DNA of 64,000 bases from CAYZPB01 sp964568525 (lineage in GTDB: Bacteria; Bacillota; Bacilli; Tepidibacillales; Tepidibacillaceae): NCBI GenBank assembly GCA_964568525.1, contig CAZMPM010000003.1, positions 1-64,000 on the forward strand, written 5' to 3'. Positions 51,913 through 60,364 of the stretch are shown piece after piece. Within the stretch, counting starts at the first letter, position 1, and each line of letters opens with the position of its first letter. A model generated the notes under the pieces. The model was not told the origin of the DNA, searched no databases, and worked only from the letters and a program-made list of their open reading frames with translations. The position numbers were made by a program, and so were the translations under genes.

Positions 51913-52666
51913 TTTTCATCACTTCCTTAGCAAGTTCTGTATAAGCTTCTGCACCTTTTGACTTTCCGTCATATTCTAAAATTGACTGCCCATAACTAGG
52001 AGCCTCACTTAAACGGACGTTCCGAGTAATGATTGTTGTATAGACCTTGTCTTGAAAATATTTTTTTACCTCTTCAATGACTTGTGTCCCCAAATTAGTT
52101 CTTGCATCAAACATTGTTAGAAGAACACCCTCAATCTCTAAATTAACGTTTAAGTGCTTCTGAACTAACCTAATTGTATTTATTAATTGGCTTAGACCCT
52201 CGAGTGCGTAATATTCGCACTGAATTGGTATTAAAACAGAGTCTGCAGCCGTTAAAGCATTAATCGTTAAGAGCCCAAGCGAAGGCGGACAATCTATAAT
52301 AATATAGTCGTATTGTTCTCTGATCTCAGTCAAAGCCTTTTTCAGTCTTCTTTCACGTGACACTACTGACACAAGCTCAATTTCAGCTCCAGCCAACTGT
52401 ATTGTAGCTGGAACTACCTGTAACCCCTCAACATTAACGTTATATACAGCATTCTCAATCGGCGCATCATTTACAAGCACATCATATATATCGGTTTGAA
52501 CATCGGCTTTACTAATGCCAATTCCACTAGTAGCATTTCCTTGCGGGTCAATATCAAGCAGCAGAACTTTGCGATTGTGCATCGCTAGTGCAGCACTTAG
52601 GTTGACTGATGTGGTTGTTTTACCGACACCGCCCTTTTGATTTGTGATTGCAATTACTTTTCCCAA
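51905..52666 (-). CDS. parA: Chromosome partitioning ATPase ParA (Soj)
   Basis: 253 residues with the deviant Walker A KGGVGKTTTSVNLSAALA, DIDPQGNATSGIG, and DYIIIDCPPSLGLLT. In Bacilli it also controls DnaA. The start is TTG (52666) after GGGGGAA. It is followed by parB in an overlapping arrangement. Confidence 0.97.
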   Translation of the reverse strand: MGKVIAITNQKGGVGKTTTSVNLSAALAMHNRKVLLLDIDPQGNATSGIGISKADVQTDIYDVLVNDAPIENAVYNVNVEGLQVVPATIQLAGAEIELVSVVSRERRLKKALTEIREQYDYIIIDCPPSLGLLTINALTAADSVLIPIQCEYYALEGLSQLINTIRLVQKHLNVNLEIEGVLLTMFDARTNLGTQVIEEVKKYFQDKVYTTIITRNVRLSEAPSYGQSILEYDGKSKGAEAYTELAKEVMKNE

Positions 52667-52693
52667 AATATATTTCCCCCTTTCTCCACACCT

Positions 52694-53515
52694 TTATTTA
52701 GGAATACGTATCTTAAACTCATAATAATCGTCATAATCCGACTCTACAGCTTCGACACGTAAGCCAGTTCGTTCGACCATTGCCAAAGACTCTCTAATTG
52801 TATTTATTGCAATTCTAGAGTCGCGAGAAAAGGCTGATATTCGCGGCTTAATCTGTTGCCCTGGTCTTTCTCGATTCAGCAACTGGTCTACACGTTGTTC
52901 TGTCTGCTGAACATTAAGATCTTTTGCTAATATCTCTTGCAAAACCTTCTCCTGTAAAGCTTGTTCACGCAACGACAACAGTGCACGCCCGTGACGCTCA
53001 GTAATACGCTTCTCCGAAAGAGCGATCTGCACCGACTCTGGCAAGTTCAAAAGACGAATTTTATTGCCTATTGTTGATTGTTTTTTCCCTAATTTCTGCG
53101 CTAAACTCTGCTGCGTTAAATTATTAACTTCAATCAGCTTCTGATAAGCAAGCGCTTCTTCAATTGGTGTTAAACCTTCCCGCTGTAGATTTTCAATCAA
53201 GGCAACAGATGCAATATCGGCATCAGTATATTCCTTCACTATTGCCGGCACAGTAGGTAGACCAAGTTTCATTGCCGCACGCCAGCGTCGTTCACCAGCA
53301 ACAAGCTCATAGCGATTATTCATAATCCCCCGAACAATAATCGGCTGTATAATTCCATGAATTTTTATCGTTTGACAAAGCTCATCAAGGCGTTCATCAT
53401 CAAAAACAGTCCGTGGTTGATACGGGTTAGGAACGATGCTTTCGATGCGAATCTGTTCAACCTTTTCCTCATTGTCTTCCTTCTGCCCTATAAATTGTGA
53501 AAATTTGTCTCTCAT
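52694..53515 (-). CDS. noc: Nucleoid occlusion protein Noc
   Basis: 273 residues, a ParB paralogue. Its N-terminus MRDKFSQFIGQKE resembles the membrane-binding amphipathic helix of Noc. Domains: the CTP-binding GERRWRAAMK and HTH SLAQKLGKKQSTIGNKIRLLNLP, which differs from ParB in the specificity helix. It lies between rsmG and parA as in B. subtilis. The start at 53515 follows GGTGA. A matching Noc-binding palindrome occurs in mnmG. Confidence 0.93.
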   Translation of the reverse strand: MRDKFSQFIGQKEDNEEKVEQIRIESIVPNPYQPRTVFDDERLDELCQTIKIHGIIQPIIVRGIMNNRYELVAGERRWRAAMKLGLPTVPAIVKEYTDADIASVALIENLQREGLTPIEEALAYQKLIEVNNLTQQSLAQKLGKKQSTIGNKIRLLNLPESVQIALSEKRITERHGRALLSLREQALQEKVLQEILAKDLNVQQTEQRVDQLLNRERPGQQIKPRISAFSRDSRIAINTIRESLAMVERTGLRVEAVESDYDDYYEFKIRIPK

Positions 53516-53544
53516 CAGATCACCATCCATTATATTTATAAAAA

Positions 53545-53560
53545 TGTTTCACGTGAAACA
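53545..53560. promoter_or_regulatory. parS site between noc and rsmG
   Basis: A second perfect TGTTTCACGTGAAACA, directly upstream of noc and 2.3 kb from the one in parB. Confidence 0.97.
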
Positions 53561-53561
53561 T

Positions 53562-54275
53562 TTACATTAACGGTTTCCTAGTAGGCTCACCCGGTCTGCG
53601 CGGATATTTCGCTAAGGTTTTCGTCACTTTGTCTATAATAATAAGGCTACGTTCGCCACAGTCATTGGGGAGTTGAAGCTCATAAACGGCACTAACTTTC
53701 CCGCCTAAAATATTTATCGCCGAAGTGCCTTCGCTTAATTCCTCATCAGCTTTGCTGCCTTTCATCGCTACAAAAACTCCGCCCACACGAGCAAATGGCA
53801 GGGACAACTCCATTAGAACATTGAGTCGAGCCACTGCACGAGCAATGACAATGTCGTACTGCTCGCGATGTAGCTTGTCGTGAGCTAATTCCTCTGCTCG
53901 ACCATGAATTAAGTAAGCATCGTCAAAACCTAATTGTTTGCAGGCCGCTTCAAGGAATATGACTCGCTTTTTTAAAGAATCAAGCAAAGTTAAATTTATA
54001 GAAGGAAAAAGAATTTTTAGCGGTATCCCAGGAAAGCCAGCCCCAGCACCTATGTCGATCACTCTTTTATTTTGAAAATCTAGATAAAACCCTGGCGTTA
54101 GCGAATCAAAAAAGTGTTTTATTAACATCTCCGCTGGATCAGTAATCGAAGTTAAATTTACATTCTTATTATACTCGATAATTAACTGCTTGTATTCCTT
54201 AAATTGCTCAAGCTGCTGATTATTAAGTGACAAATTGTATGGCTTTAGATAATTATTCAATTCGTTCACTAGCAA
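53562..54275 (-). CDS. rsmG: 16S rRNA guanine-527 N7-methyltransferase
   Basis: 237 residues with the SAM motif VIDIGAGAGFPGIPLKI and RAVARLNVLMELSLP. The start is TTG 8 bases after GGAG, inside the end of mnmG (23-bp overlap). The call is supported by the fold and by the position between mnmG and noc. Confidence 0.96.
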   Translation of the reverse strand: MLVNELNNYLKPYNLSLNNQQLEQFKEYKQLIIEYNKNVNLTSITDPAEMLIKHFFDSLTPGFYLDFQNKRVIDIGAGAGFPGIPLKILFPSINLTLLDSLKKRVIFLEAACKQLGFDDAYLIHGRAEELAHDKLHREQYDIVIARAVARLNVLMELSLPFARVGGVFVAMKGSKADEELSEGTSAINILGGKVSAVYELQLPNDCGERSLIIIDKVTKTLAKYPRRPGEPTRKPLM

Positions 54276-56160
54276 TTACATCGCTCCGTCCCATATTTTT
54301 ATGTTCGATATGAATAAGCAGAATTGATATATCAGCCGGTGTGATTCCAGCAATACGTGAAGCTTGCCCGATATTTGTAGGTTGATATTCAGTCAATTTT
54401 TCCTTTGCCTCAAACGAAATACCATTAATTACATTATAATCAACCCACTTAGGGATTAATTTGCTTTCCAAGCGTTTCATCTTATCAACCAATTGTAATT
54501 GTTTATCAATGTAGCCGGCATATTTAATTTGAATTGTGACCTGTTCTTTAATTTCCCGGGAAATATTCTCTTCTGCAAGCGAAAATAACTCGATCTGCTC
54601 ATATTCAATCTCAGGACGTTTTAACAACGTTGCTAATGATATAGCATTATCGATTGGCGCAGTGCCCATTCGCTCAAGCTGAGCCAACACTTCAACCGTT
54701 GGTCGCAGCAATTCTTTCTCTAGTCGCCTAATCTCTGCAACGATCGCAGTTTTTTTTGTCAGTAACCTATTGTACTGTTCCTCGGTGATTAAGCCAAGCT
54801 CATATCCATACTCTCTAAGTCGTAAATCCGCGTTATCATTTCTTAACAAAAGTCGATACTCTGCCCGCGAGGTAAGCAACCGATATGGTTCGCGCAACTC
54901 CTTAGTAACTAGGTCGTCAATCATAACGCCAATGTAGGCATCAGCCCGGTCAAGAATAAATGGTTCGCGCCCCTGTATTTTGAGCGCGGCGTTAATTCCA
55001 GCAACAAGACCTTGAGCCGCTGCCTCCTCATAGCCCGAGGTTCCATTCAATTGACCAGCCGTAAATAGATTCTCGATTAATTTTGTTTCCAAAGTCGCAT
55101 ACAACTGATGTGGTAAGACCACGTCATATTCTATCGCATAACCAGAACGCATAATTTCGGCTTGCTCTAGGCCTGCAACTGAGCGGACCATTGCCACTTG
55201 GACATCCTCAGGCATGCTCGTATTAAAACCCTGTAGGTACATCTCTTTAGTATTTAAGCCCTCAGGTTCAAGAAATATCTGATGGCGATCCTTATCACCA
55301 AAGCGAACAACTTTTACCTCAATCGCCGGACAATAACGTGTACCGGTCCCTTCAATCATTCCCGTGTACATTGGCGCACGATGAAGGTTATCCTCGATAA
55401 CTTTATGAGTATTTGGATTAGTATAGGTTAGCCAACATGAAACCTGCTGCAAATTATTTGTAACCTTATCATGCGAAAAATGAATTGGTTCGTCAGCGCC
55501 AGGTTGGATTTCCATCTTACTAAAATCTACAGTATCATGATGCAAACGTGGCGGTGTACCTGTTTTAAAACGGTCAAGTTGTAAGCCAAGTTTCCGTAAG
55601 GAACTAGATAAATTATTAGCTGCAATCTGGTTATTGGGTCCACCCTCGTAAGAAAACTCTCCGATAATAATTCTACCTTTCAGATATGTCCCTGTCGTTA
55701 ATACAAGCGCTTCGCAAAGATATTCTGTTCCTGTGCTAGTGCGGACACCTTTTACTTTCCCGTTTTCTACAATAACATCATCAACAAGCGCCTGTTTTAA
55801 ATCAAGGTTTGCTTGATTTTCAATTGTTTCCTTCATCTGCTGCTGGTAGAGAAACTTATCAGCTTGCGCACGTAGAGCACGAACTGCTGGACCTTTGCCA
55901 GTGTTTAACATCCGCACCTGGATCGATGTTTTATCAATGTTTTTACCCATCTCGCCGCCAAGCGCATCAATTTCTCGCACAACATTACCTTTTGCAGGTC
56001 CACCTATCGAAGGATTACACGGCATAAAAGCAATCGTGTCCAAGGTTATTGTAAGTAGCAAAGTCTTAACGCCCATCCGCGCAGCAGCAAGCGCCGCTTC
56101 GGCACCCGCGTGCCCAGCACCAACAACGATTAAGTCATAATGATCCAGTTTTTGCTTCAC
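54253..56160 (-). CDS. mnmG: tRNA uridine-34 5-carboxymethylaminomethyl enzyme MnmG (GidA)
   Basis: 635 residues: an FAD-binding N-terminus (DLIVVGAGHAGAEAALAAARMG), MPCNPSIGGPAKG, LKGRIIIGE, GQLNGTSGYEEAAAQGLVAG, and the C-terminal helical domain (NIGQASRIAGITPADISILLIHIE). It works with MnmE on tRNA wobble uridines. The start is GTG after GGAGGG. A Noc-binding site is embedded at 54551-54564. Confidence 0.97.
   Translation of the reverse strand: MKQKLDHYDLIVVGAGHAGAEAALAAARMGVKTLLLTITLDTIAFMPCNPSIGGPAKGNVVREIDALGGEMGKNIDKTSIQVRMLNTGKGPAVRALRAQADKFLYQQQMKETIENQANLDLKQALVDDVIVENGKVKGVRTSTGTEYLCEALVLTTGTYLKGRIIIGEFSYEGGPNNQIAANNLSSSLRKLGLQLDRFKTGTPPRLHHDTVDFSKMEIQPGADEPIHFSHDKVTNNLQQVSCWLTYTNPNTHKVIEDNLHRAPMYTGMIEGTGTRYCPAIEVKVVRFGDKDRHQIFLEPEGLNTKEMYLQGFNTSMPEDVQVAMVRSVAGLEQAEIMRSGYAIEYDVVLPHQLYATLETKLIENLFTAGQLNGTSGYEEAAAQGLVAGINAALKIQGREPFILDRADAYIGVMIDDLVTKELREPYRLLTSRAEYRLLLRNDNADLRLREYGYELGLITEEQYNRLLTKKTAIVAEIRRLEKELLRPTVEVLAQLERMGTAPIDNAISLATLLKRPEIEYEQIELFSLAEENISREIKEQVTIQIKYAGYIDKQLQLVDKMKRLESKLIPKWVDYNVINGISFEAKEKLTEYQPTNIGQASRIAGITPADISILLIHIEHKNMGRSDVIASERIE
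54551..54564. promoter_or_regulatory. Noc-binding site within mnmG
   Basis: ATTTCCCGGGAAAT, a perfect 14-bp palindrome identical to the B. subtilis NBS consensus. It is the only perfect copy noticed in the window. Confidence 0.8.
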
Positions 56161-56193
56161 TCAATAACCCTCCTCTATAGATTTCCTTTCTTG

Positions 56194-57567
56194 CTATTTA
56201 CCCAGACAGAAGTCTGCAAAAATCTTTTCTATTAAATCCTCGCTCACCGATTCACCAATTATATCACCAAGCTGCTGGTAGGCGTTATGTAAATCTATTG
56301 CAACAATATCAATCGACTGTTGTGCGCTAATCGCGCTAGCAGCTTCAGCGATACTTGCCAAAGCCTCTCTTAATAATGCTATATGACGCGGATTGGATAG
56401 ATAGCCGCTCTCCTCGCTAGAAATAGCACCGGCCATAACTTTCGCCACTATTGCCTCCTTCAGTTCCTCTAAACCAGACTCTGTAAGCAGCGACATATTA
56501 ATAAAGCTCGCAAGTGGTAATTTGTCATGTAAAAGCCGCTCTTCAAGTTTTCGCGGCAAATCGGTTTTGTTAATTACAACGATTGTCGGCGTTTCACCGA
56601 TTAAATCTAACAACTCATAATTCTCCGCGCTAATCGCCACATTATTGCTAAACACCACCAGCAACAAATCTGCTTGAACAATAATCTGTTTTGAGCGCTC
56701 GACTCCCAATTGCTCAACTATATTTTCTGTTTCACGAATTCCAGCAGTGTCGATAAGTTTTAGCGGTATTCCGCGGATATTTACATATTCTTCAATTACA
56801 TCTCGCGTCGTCCCAGGAACGTCTGTAACGATTGCCCGCGCTTCTTTGAGCAAAGCGTTGAGCAGTGATGATTTCCCTACATTTGGTGGTCCAATAATTG
56901 CGGTTGCTACACCTTCGCGATAAATTTTACCCTCCTGAGCAGATTGGAGCATCTTTGATAGTTCCGCCTGCAATAGCAAAACATTTTCCTGCAAAAATCC
57001 AGCAGTTATCTCCTCTACATCATGTTCTGGATAATCGATGTTTACTTCAATATACGCGAGCAGTTCGATTAGTTTGCCCCGCAAGTCCACTATCTTAGCT
57101 GACAACTCCCCAGTAACCTGTTTTAACGCAATCTCGCGCGCTCGATCGGTTTTGGCACGTATTAAGTCAATGATTGCCTCAGCTTGCGTTAAATCGATGC
57201 GACCATTAAGAAACGCTCGTTTAGTAAATTCACCAGGCTCGGCAAGCCGAATGTTATTTGTTAAGAGTATCGTTAAGATTTTGTTGGCAACGAGAAAACC
57301 GCCATGACAATTTATTTCAACAACATCTTCGCGAGTAAAACTATGTGGTGCGCGCATAACTGAAATTAAAATTTCGTCAATTATGTCACCTTGTAAATCA
57401 GTGAAATAACCATAGTTTAAGGTATGACTAGCTAATTCACTTAAATTAGCCTGCCCCTTAAAAAATGGCCCTACTAGTGAAACGGCACCATCTCCACTTA
57501 CACGAACTATTGCAATACCACCTTCGCCAACGGGTGTAGAGATTGCAGCTATTGTATCGAATTCCAC
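56194..57567 (-). CDS. mnmE: tRNA modification GTPase MnmE (TrmE/ThdF)
   Basis: 457 residues: an N-terminal folate-binding domain (DTIAAISTPVGEGGIAIVR), a helical domain, an inserted G domain (GPPNVGKSSLLNALL, DVPGTTRD, DTAGIRE, NKTD) and the catalytic C-terminal tip FCLGK. Start: GTG at 57567, 8 bases after GAGG, gives the standard N-terminus; a GTG three codons earlier overlaps the Shine-Dalgarno. Confidence 0.97.
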   Translation of the reverse strand: MEFDTIAAISTPVGEGGIAIVRVSGDGAVSLVGPFFKGQANLSELASHTLNYGYFTDLQGDIIDEILISVMRAPHSFTREDVVEINCHGGFLVANKILTILLTNNIRLAEPGEFTKRAFLNGRIDLTQAEAIIDLIRAKTDRAREIALKQVTGELSAKIVDLRGKLIELLAYIEVNIDYPEHDVEEITAGFLQENVLLLQAELSKMLQSAQEGKIYREGVATAIIGPPNVGKSSLLNALLKEARAIVTDVPGTTRDVIEEYVNIRGIPLKLIDTAGIRETENIVEQLGVERSKQIIVQADLLLVVFSNNVAISAENYELLDLIGETPTIVVINKTDLPRKLEERLLHDKLPLASFINMSLLTESGLEELKEAIVAKVMAGAISSEESGYLSNPRHIALLREALASIAEAASAISAQQSIDIVAIDLHNAYQQLGDIIGESVSEDLIEKIFADFCLGK

Positions 57568-57593
57568 CTGACTCACCTCATATAAATTACAGA

Positions 57594-57621
57594 TAAAAAA
57601 ATCCCGTTTTCACAGGATTTT
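57594..57621 (-). terminator. Terminator between jag and mnmE
   Basis: A 7-bp stem AAAATCC / GGATTTT (57598-57604 with 57615-57621) with a 10-nt loop; a T-run of seven follows on the minus strand. mnmE thus starts a separate transcription unit. Confidence 0.75.
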
Positions 57622-57629
57622 GTATTAGT

Positions 57630-58259
57630 CTATTTTTTAGAAACAACTATGCAGCGGTACGGATCCTCGCCTGTACTCTCAGTTGTCACAAGTTCACTAT
57701 CATGCAAAGTTGAGTGGATAATTTTTCGTTCCCACGGTGTCATCGGTTCAAGCGTGATAGTTTTACCCTGACGATAAACGCTGCTCTCTAATTTTTTAGC
57801 GAGATCGATTAACGTCTTCTCTCTTTTCATGCGATAGTTTTCTGCATCTAAAACAATCCTGACACGATTTCCTTTTCGGCCTTTATTTGCCGTTATATTA
57901 GTTAACATCTGGAGAGAATCAATGGTCTGTCCTCTTCTGCCAATTAGGGCACCAAGGTCATCACCGATCAACTCAAGAACAACATATTCATCTTCAGCGT
58001 AGCGATTAATCTTAACATCAACTGCCAGTTGGCGAAAAATCTTCTGCAAAAAATCGACAGCCACATCAATCGGGTCAATTTCAACAGTTTTAAGAGTTAC
58101 CTCAACAACTGCATCCTTATCTCCCATAATTCCAAATAAGCGTTTGCTTGGCTGACTAATAATATTGATATCAACATTATCACTGGTTGTATTTAATTCT
58201 GCCAGTGCAGAGTAGACTGCCTCTCTCACTGTTTTGCCTGTGGCAACTACTTTCTTCAT
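57630..58259 (-). CDS. jag: RNA-binding protein Jag/KhpB
   Basis: 209 residues: a Jag-N domain (ATGKTVREAVYSAL, KRLFGIMGDKDAVVEV), a KH domain (GALIGRRGQTIDSLQ) and R3H (EPMTPWERKIIHSTLHD). It partners with KhpA in RNA binding and cell elongation. It is 16 bp downstream of yidC, the conserved order. Confidence 0.95.
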   Translation of the reverse strand: MKKVVATGKTVREAVYSALAELNTTSDNVDINIISQPSKRLFGIMGDKDAVVEVTLKTVEIDPIDVAVDFLQKIFRQLAVDVKINRYAEDEYVVLELIGDDLGALIGRRGQTIDSLQMLTNITANKGRKGNRVRIVLDAENYRMKREKTLIDLAKKLESSVYRQGKTITLEPMTPWERKIIHSTLHDSELVTTESTGEDPYRCIVVSKK

Positions 58260-58275
58260 ATTAAAGCCTCCTCGG

Positions 58276-59187
58276 CTATTTCTTGTTCTTTTTCGTTGAT
58301 TCCTCTTTAGCTTCTGTTCCGCTTTTTTTAGACTTGCTTTTATCTTGTTGTTTACCGCTATCTTTTGGCATAAGTTCTTTTGACACTAGGTTAGAAAGTT
58401 TTTGCAGAACTGTCTCTTCTTTTTGAATGTTGCCTTTTTTGTTACGAACTACCGGTCCTTGAATGTCACGGTAAACAATTAAGTTCTGGATAATACCAAA
58501 AGTATTACCGACTACCCAGTAAAGAGCTAGAGCTGCAGGTAATTTTAAACCAATAAAGATAATAAACGCAGGCATTAAATACATCAACATCTTCTGCTGA
58601 GTCACTGCCTGTGGTGTAGTTGCCACTTGTTTAGCAGTTTTTGTCTGAATATAAGTAGCGATACCAGCCAATATAGGCAGAATAACGCTTGTCTCACCAA
58701 GTGGAATAGTAAGGAAAGTTGTTTCAGCAATAGCTGTGTTACGCATAATTGCATGATAAAGGGCAATAAGAACAAACATGTTGACAATCAACGGAAGACA
58801 ACCAGCAAAAGGATTTGCTTTATTTTCTTGAAGCTTCTTCATGTACTCTTCATTCATTTTTGTTTTATCATCTTTATATTGCTCTCTGATCTTATTAAGC
58901 TCAGGTTGAATTTTGTTCATAATTTTCGTGCTTTGAATCTGTTTCATCATTAATGGTAACAGCAAAAGACGAACTATTAGCGTTGTAATAATGATTGATA
59001 TACCATAATTACCGCCAAACAATTTGGCGAAAAAAGCTAGAACTAGCGTAATTGGATAAACAAAATATTTATCCCACAATCCATTTGCAGGATCAACCGG
59101 TTGACGAAGCGCGTCGGCTGTACAACCAGATAAGAAAAACATAGCTACTACTAGTATAAGTAAAATTAAAATCAACTTTTTATTCAC
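58276..59187 (-). CDS. yidC: Membrane protein insertase YidC (SpoIIIJ/OxaA type)
   Basis: 303 residues. A lipoprotein signal with lipobox LSGC puts the lipidated Cys at residue 22. The conserved insertase core of five helices follows (YGISIIITTLIVRLLLLPLMMKQ carries the groove Arg), and the tail is strongly basic (GKQQDKSKSKKSG). The start is GTG at 59187, 9 bases after AAGGGG, overlapping yidD by 8 bases. Confidence 0.95.
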   Translation of the reverse strand: MNKKLILILLILVVAMFFLSGCTADALRQPVDPANGLWDKYFVYPITLVLAFFAKLFGGNYGISIIITTLIVRLLLLPLMMKQIQSTKIMNKIQPELNKIREQYKDDKTKMNEEYMKKLQENKANPFAGCLPLIVNMFVLIALYHAIMRNTAIAETTFLTIPLGETSVILPILAGIATYIQTKTAKQVATTPQAVTQQKMLMYLMPAFIIFIGLKLPAALALYWVVGNTFGIIQNLIVYRDIQGPVVRNKKGNIQKEETVLQKLSNLVSKELMPKDSGKQQDKSKSKKSGTEAKEESTKKNKK

Positions 59188-59422
59188 TATTGTCTGCCCC
59201 TTGTTCTTTTCTAGGTGGTACAGGATCATAGCCTCCATTGTTAAAAGGATGGCAACGAAGTATTCTCCTTAACGCTAGCCAACTGCCCCTTAATGCACCA
59301 TGTTTCTCTATCGCCTCTTTACCATAAGCAGAACATGTTGGATAGAATCTACAACTACGAGGTAATAAAGGCGATATATATTTCTGATAAATTTCTATAA
59401 TAAAAATAAATATCTTTTTCAT
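59180..59422 (-). CDS. yidD: Membrane protein insertion efficiency factor YidD
   Basis: 80 residues with the signature SPLLPRSCRFYPTCSAYGKEAIEKHG and RCHPFNNGGYDPVP. It lies between rnpA (4-bp overlap) and yidC, as in most bacteria. Confidence 0.95.
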   Translation of the reverse strand: MKKIFIFIIEIYQKYISPLLPRSCRFYPTCSAYGKEAIEKHGALRGSWLALRRILRCHPFNNGGYDPVPPRKEQGADNSE

Positions 59423-59775
59423 TTATTATTCCTTACTACTATACTACTCTTATTAAATAAATCAATAATGCTTCTCCTAAAATCTTGATAGTTCATTTGT
59501 GCAGCAGGCTGTCTGGCAACTATAATTAAGTCCAGATTACCTTTAAGCGTAAACTCCCTCTTTAACTGACTCACTACCTCTTTAATTAATCTGCGAATCC
59601 GATTTCGCATAACTGCATTGCCAACCTTTTTACTGACAGATATTCCGATTCTTTGCTCTTTCGTTTCCTTATTGTAGTAAACATAAAGAACTAGCTCACA
59701 GTTGGAAAAAGATTTACCTCTATTATAAACACGATTAAAATCTTGCCTTCTTTTCAGACGAAATCTTTTTTCCAT
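59419..59775 (-). CDS. rnpA: Ribonuclease P protein component
   Basis: 118 residues with RLKRRQDFNRVYNRGKSF, RIGISVSKKVGNAVMRNRIRRLIKE (the RNR motif) and a C-terminal DLIIVARQPAAQMNYQDF. It follows rpmH in the universal rpmH-rnpA order. Confidence 0.97.
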   Translation of the reverse strand: MEKRFRLKRRQDFNRVYNRGKSFSNCELVLYVYYNKETKEQRIGISVSKKVGNAVMRNRIRRLIKEVVSQLKREFTLKGNLDLIIVARQPAAQMNYQDFRRSIIDLFNKSSIVVRNNK

Positions 59776-59827
59776 ACCTATCCCTCCATCTCTACTGGAG
59801 AAAGCATCAAGCTTAATTGAAAAACAA

Positions 59828-59853
59828 AAATAGCCCCATAAAAGCGGCCATTT
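59828..59853 (-). terminator. Weak hairpin between rpmH and rnpA
   Basis: On the minus strand TGGCC / GGCTA (5 bp, one G-U) with a 10-nt loop, then TTTTTGTTTTTC. It could give partial termination after rpmH and lower rnpA expression. Confidence 0.35.
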
Positions 59854-59986
59854 ATGCTGAAATAACTTTTCTACCTTTTCTGCGACGATCGCTTAAAACC
59901 TGGCGTCCACTTTTAGTTTTCATTCGTTGACGAAAACCGTGAACTTTGCTTCTTTTTCTTTTATTTGGTTGATATGTTACTCCCAC
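59852..59986 (-). CDS. rpmH: Ribosomal protein bL34
   Basis: 44 residues, highly basic, reading YQPNKRKRSKVHGFRQRM and ending RRRKGRKVISA, the invariant L34 pattern. The start is GTG at 59986 with GGGAG 7 bases upstream, giving exactly the usual length of 44. It borders the origin region. Confidence 0.97.
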   Translation of the reverse strand: MGVTYQPNKRKRSKVHGFRQRMKTKSGRQVLSDRRRKGRKVISA

Positions 59987-60364
59987 AATTACACTCCCTT
60001 ACATAAACATTATAATGTATTTAATCAAAAAGATTACAAGTCATTGTATCAAAATAAACGGAGCGCTGTCAACCAATTTCAGATATTTTAAAAGTTTAAA
60101 AAACAAAATCTGTGGATAATTATGCAAAATACGAAAATATGTTTGCATTAAGGCTGTTTATCCACAAATACTAGTGTTGTTAATTAACACGCATTACTAC
60201 TTGTAGATATTGTGGACAAATTGTGCAAATAGTTGATATAACGCACTTTGTCTGATAGTATATAGAAAAACGGCATGTTAATAAACAATAAACAACCAAT
60301 GTTATCCACAACTTGTTGATAAAAATGTGGATAGGTCTTGTTTGTTGTGGATAAGGAGGAAAAA
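59987..60364. other. Origin region upstream of dnaA, with DnaA boxes
   Basis: A 378-bp gene-free stretch. Perfect DnaA boxes (TTATCCACA either way) lie at 60111-60119, 60158-60166, 60302-60310 and 60346-60354; one-mismatch boxes lie at 60211-60219 and 60326-60334. They are in mixed orientation. The last four precede and overlap the dnaA start region, so they also fit dnaA autoregulation. With the cluster after dnaA it forms a bipartite oriC as in B. subtilis. Confidence 0.9.

Noticed and set aside
57630..59187. yidC (SpoIIIJ) and jag as evidence for sporulation
   Set aside because: Both are general housekeeping genes in non-sporulating Bacillota; they do not indicate spore formation.
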